DNA of 64,000 bases from Nocardia sp. CC227C (GTDB lineage: Bacteria; Actinomycetota; Actinomycetes; Mycobacteriales; Mycobacteriaceae), in NCBI RefSeq assembly GCF_030767025.1, contig NZ_JASITE010000009.1, forward strand, positions 186,001 to 250,000, in the 5' to 3' direction. Shown piece by piece: positions 63,264-64,000 of the stretch. The notes under the pieces were generated by a model. The model made no database searches. It was given only the letters and a program-made list of their open reading frames with translations, and was not told the origin of the DNA. Position 1 is the stretch's first letter, and each line of letters begins with the position of its first letter. A program made the position numbers and the translations under genes.

Positions 63264-64000
63264 GTGAGCAGCGCATACACCCCGCCCGCGCTGAAACCCG
63301 CGCGCGTCGTCGGCCAAGCGGTCGCCGTGCCGGTGCGGGCGAATCAGCGGCTGGGCCATCAGGCCGTCACCTTCTTCCAGGCGCTGGCCGCGATCCCCTT
63401 CGTACTGAAGCACTATCGCAAAGAGGTGCTGCGGCTGACCGCCGACGTCGGATGGGGCAACGGTTCCCTGGTGGTCGGCGGCGGCACCATCGGCGTGGTC
63501 GTCATCCTCTGCGGCTTCGCCGGAGTCACGGTCGGCATGGAGTCGTTCGCGGCGCTGAACCTGCTCACCATGAGCCCGCTCACCGGGGCCATCTCCGGTT
63601 TCGCCATCACCCGCGAACTCGCTCCGATCATCGCCACCCTGGCCTTCGCCATCCAGGCGGGCTGCCGGTTCACCGCGCAACTGGGAGCCATGCGCATCTC
63701 CGAGGAGATCGACGCGCTCGAATCGATCGCCATCCGGCCGCTGCCGTACCTGGTCAGCACCAGGATGATCGCTTCGGCCCTGACCATCGTCCCGCTCTAC
63801 AGCGTCGGCTTGGCCGTCGCGTATCTGGCCACCAAACTCTCGGTGCTCGTTCTCGGCGGCACCACGGCGGGCACCTACGATCACTACTTCTACCAGTTCC
63901 TCATCGGCACCGACGTGTTCTGGTCGCTGCTCAAAGTGGTGCTGTTCGTCATGATCGCGACGTTCATCCAGTGCTACCACGGCTTCACGGCCAGCGGCGG
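63264..64000 (+). CDS. YrbE-type Mce ABC permease B (cut by window end)
   Basis: Starts with GTG 63264, one base after the YrbE-A stop, and runs off the window after about 245 codons. The family core is present: GAISGFAITRELAPIIATLA, then FTAQLGAMRISEEIDALESI and the region IRPLPYLVSTRMIASALTI. Full-length members have about 280-290 residues, so roughly 40 are missing. Mce substrate-binding genes are expected immediately downstream. Confidence 0.92.
   Translation, partial: MSSAYTPPALKPARVVGQAVAVPVRANQRLGHQAVTFFQALAAIPFVLKHYRKEVLRLTADVGWGNGSLVVGGGTIGVVVILCGFAGVTVGMESFAALNLLTMSPLTGAISGFAITRELAPIIATLAFAIQAGCRFTAQLGAMRISEEIDALESIAIRPLPYLVSTRMIASALTIVPLYSVGLAVAYLATKLSVLVLGGTTAGTYDHYFYQFLIGTDVFWSLLKVVLFVMIATFIQCYHGFTASG

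Overview
The window is GC-rich actinobacterial DNA. It most likely comes from a Nocardia or close relative in the mycolic-acid-containing Mycobacteriales. The inference rests on two YrbE permeases opening an mce-type operon at the right end, a mycolyltransferase (Ag85)-like secreted esterase, two soluble acyl-ACP desaturases, an F420-type luciferase-like oxidoreductase, a single-chain long acyl-CoA carboxylase, many GTG/TTG starts, and leaderless-type promoters (TANNNT followed directly by a start codon). No 16S or other species-level marker is present. No insertion sequence, integrase, plasmid origin or CRISPR array was seen.

Left part (1-7.4 kb): a one-module NRPS-like enzyme with reductive release (A-PCP-R) faces, tail to tail across a hairpin, a 2-hydroxycarboxylate transporter and a tartrate/D-malate-type dehydrogenase. 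A divergent LysR regulator completes this likely hydroxyacid uptake and oxidation unit. A 5'-truncated DUF4352-type gene and a tRNA-Pro(GGG) follow. 7.5-17 kb holds a KGG-motif stress protein; a lipid-envelope block (mycolyltransferase-like esterase, acyl-ACP desaturase, secreted lipase); a PucR regulator with an AurF-like diiron oxygenase; and two divergent secreted beta-helix proteins with a 33-residue hydrophobic peptide. 17-22.4 kb is patchy: a VOC protein with repeated upstream sites, decayed fragments, a second desaturase divergent from a TetR gene, a membrane protein and winged-helix regulator pair with twin operators, and an NmrA-like reductase.

22.4-31.4 kb carries an SRPBCC/AMP-ligase fusion, a universal stress protein overlapping a GH65 phosphorylase, a membrane protein, a Cmx/CmrA-type MFS exporter with a possible leader-peptide attenuator, and a TetR/membrane-protein pair separated by a perfect 21-bp inverted repeat. 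31.6-47.9 kb is one NRPS gene of about 5440 codons, read as A-PCP-E-C-c'-A-PCP-E-C-c'-A-PCP-C-A-PCP-TE. It predicts a tetrapeptide of D,D,L,L type. The c' segments are degenerate C-terminal lobes of condensation domains left between C and A.

47.9-50 kb is a compact divergent unit. A palindrome of the CsoR/DUF156 operator type contains a -10 element on each strand. It drives a small secreted cysteine protein one way and, the other way, a Cys-rich polyproline leader peptide overlapping the start of a His-tailed MFS transporter. 50-61 kb holds a terpene synthase resembling 2-methylisoborneol synthases with an F420-type reductase, the 1822-residue acyl-CoA carboxylase, an 11-copy 15-bp tandem repeat at the end of an AraC gene, and small hypothetical genes. 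61-64 kb has an MpaB-like oxygenase and the start of an mce operon (74-residue membrane protein, YrbE-A, YrbE-B cut by the window end).
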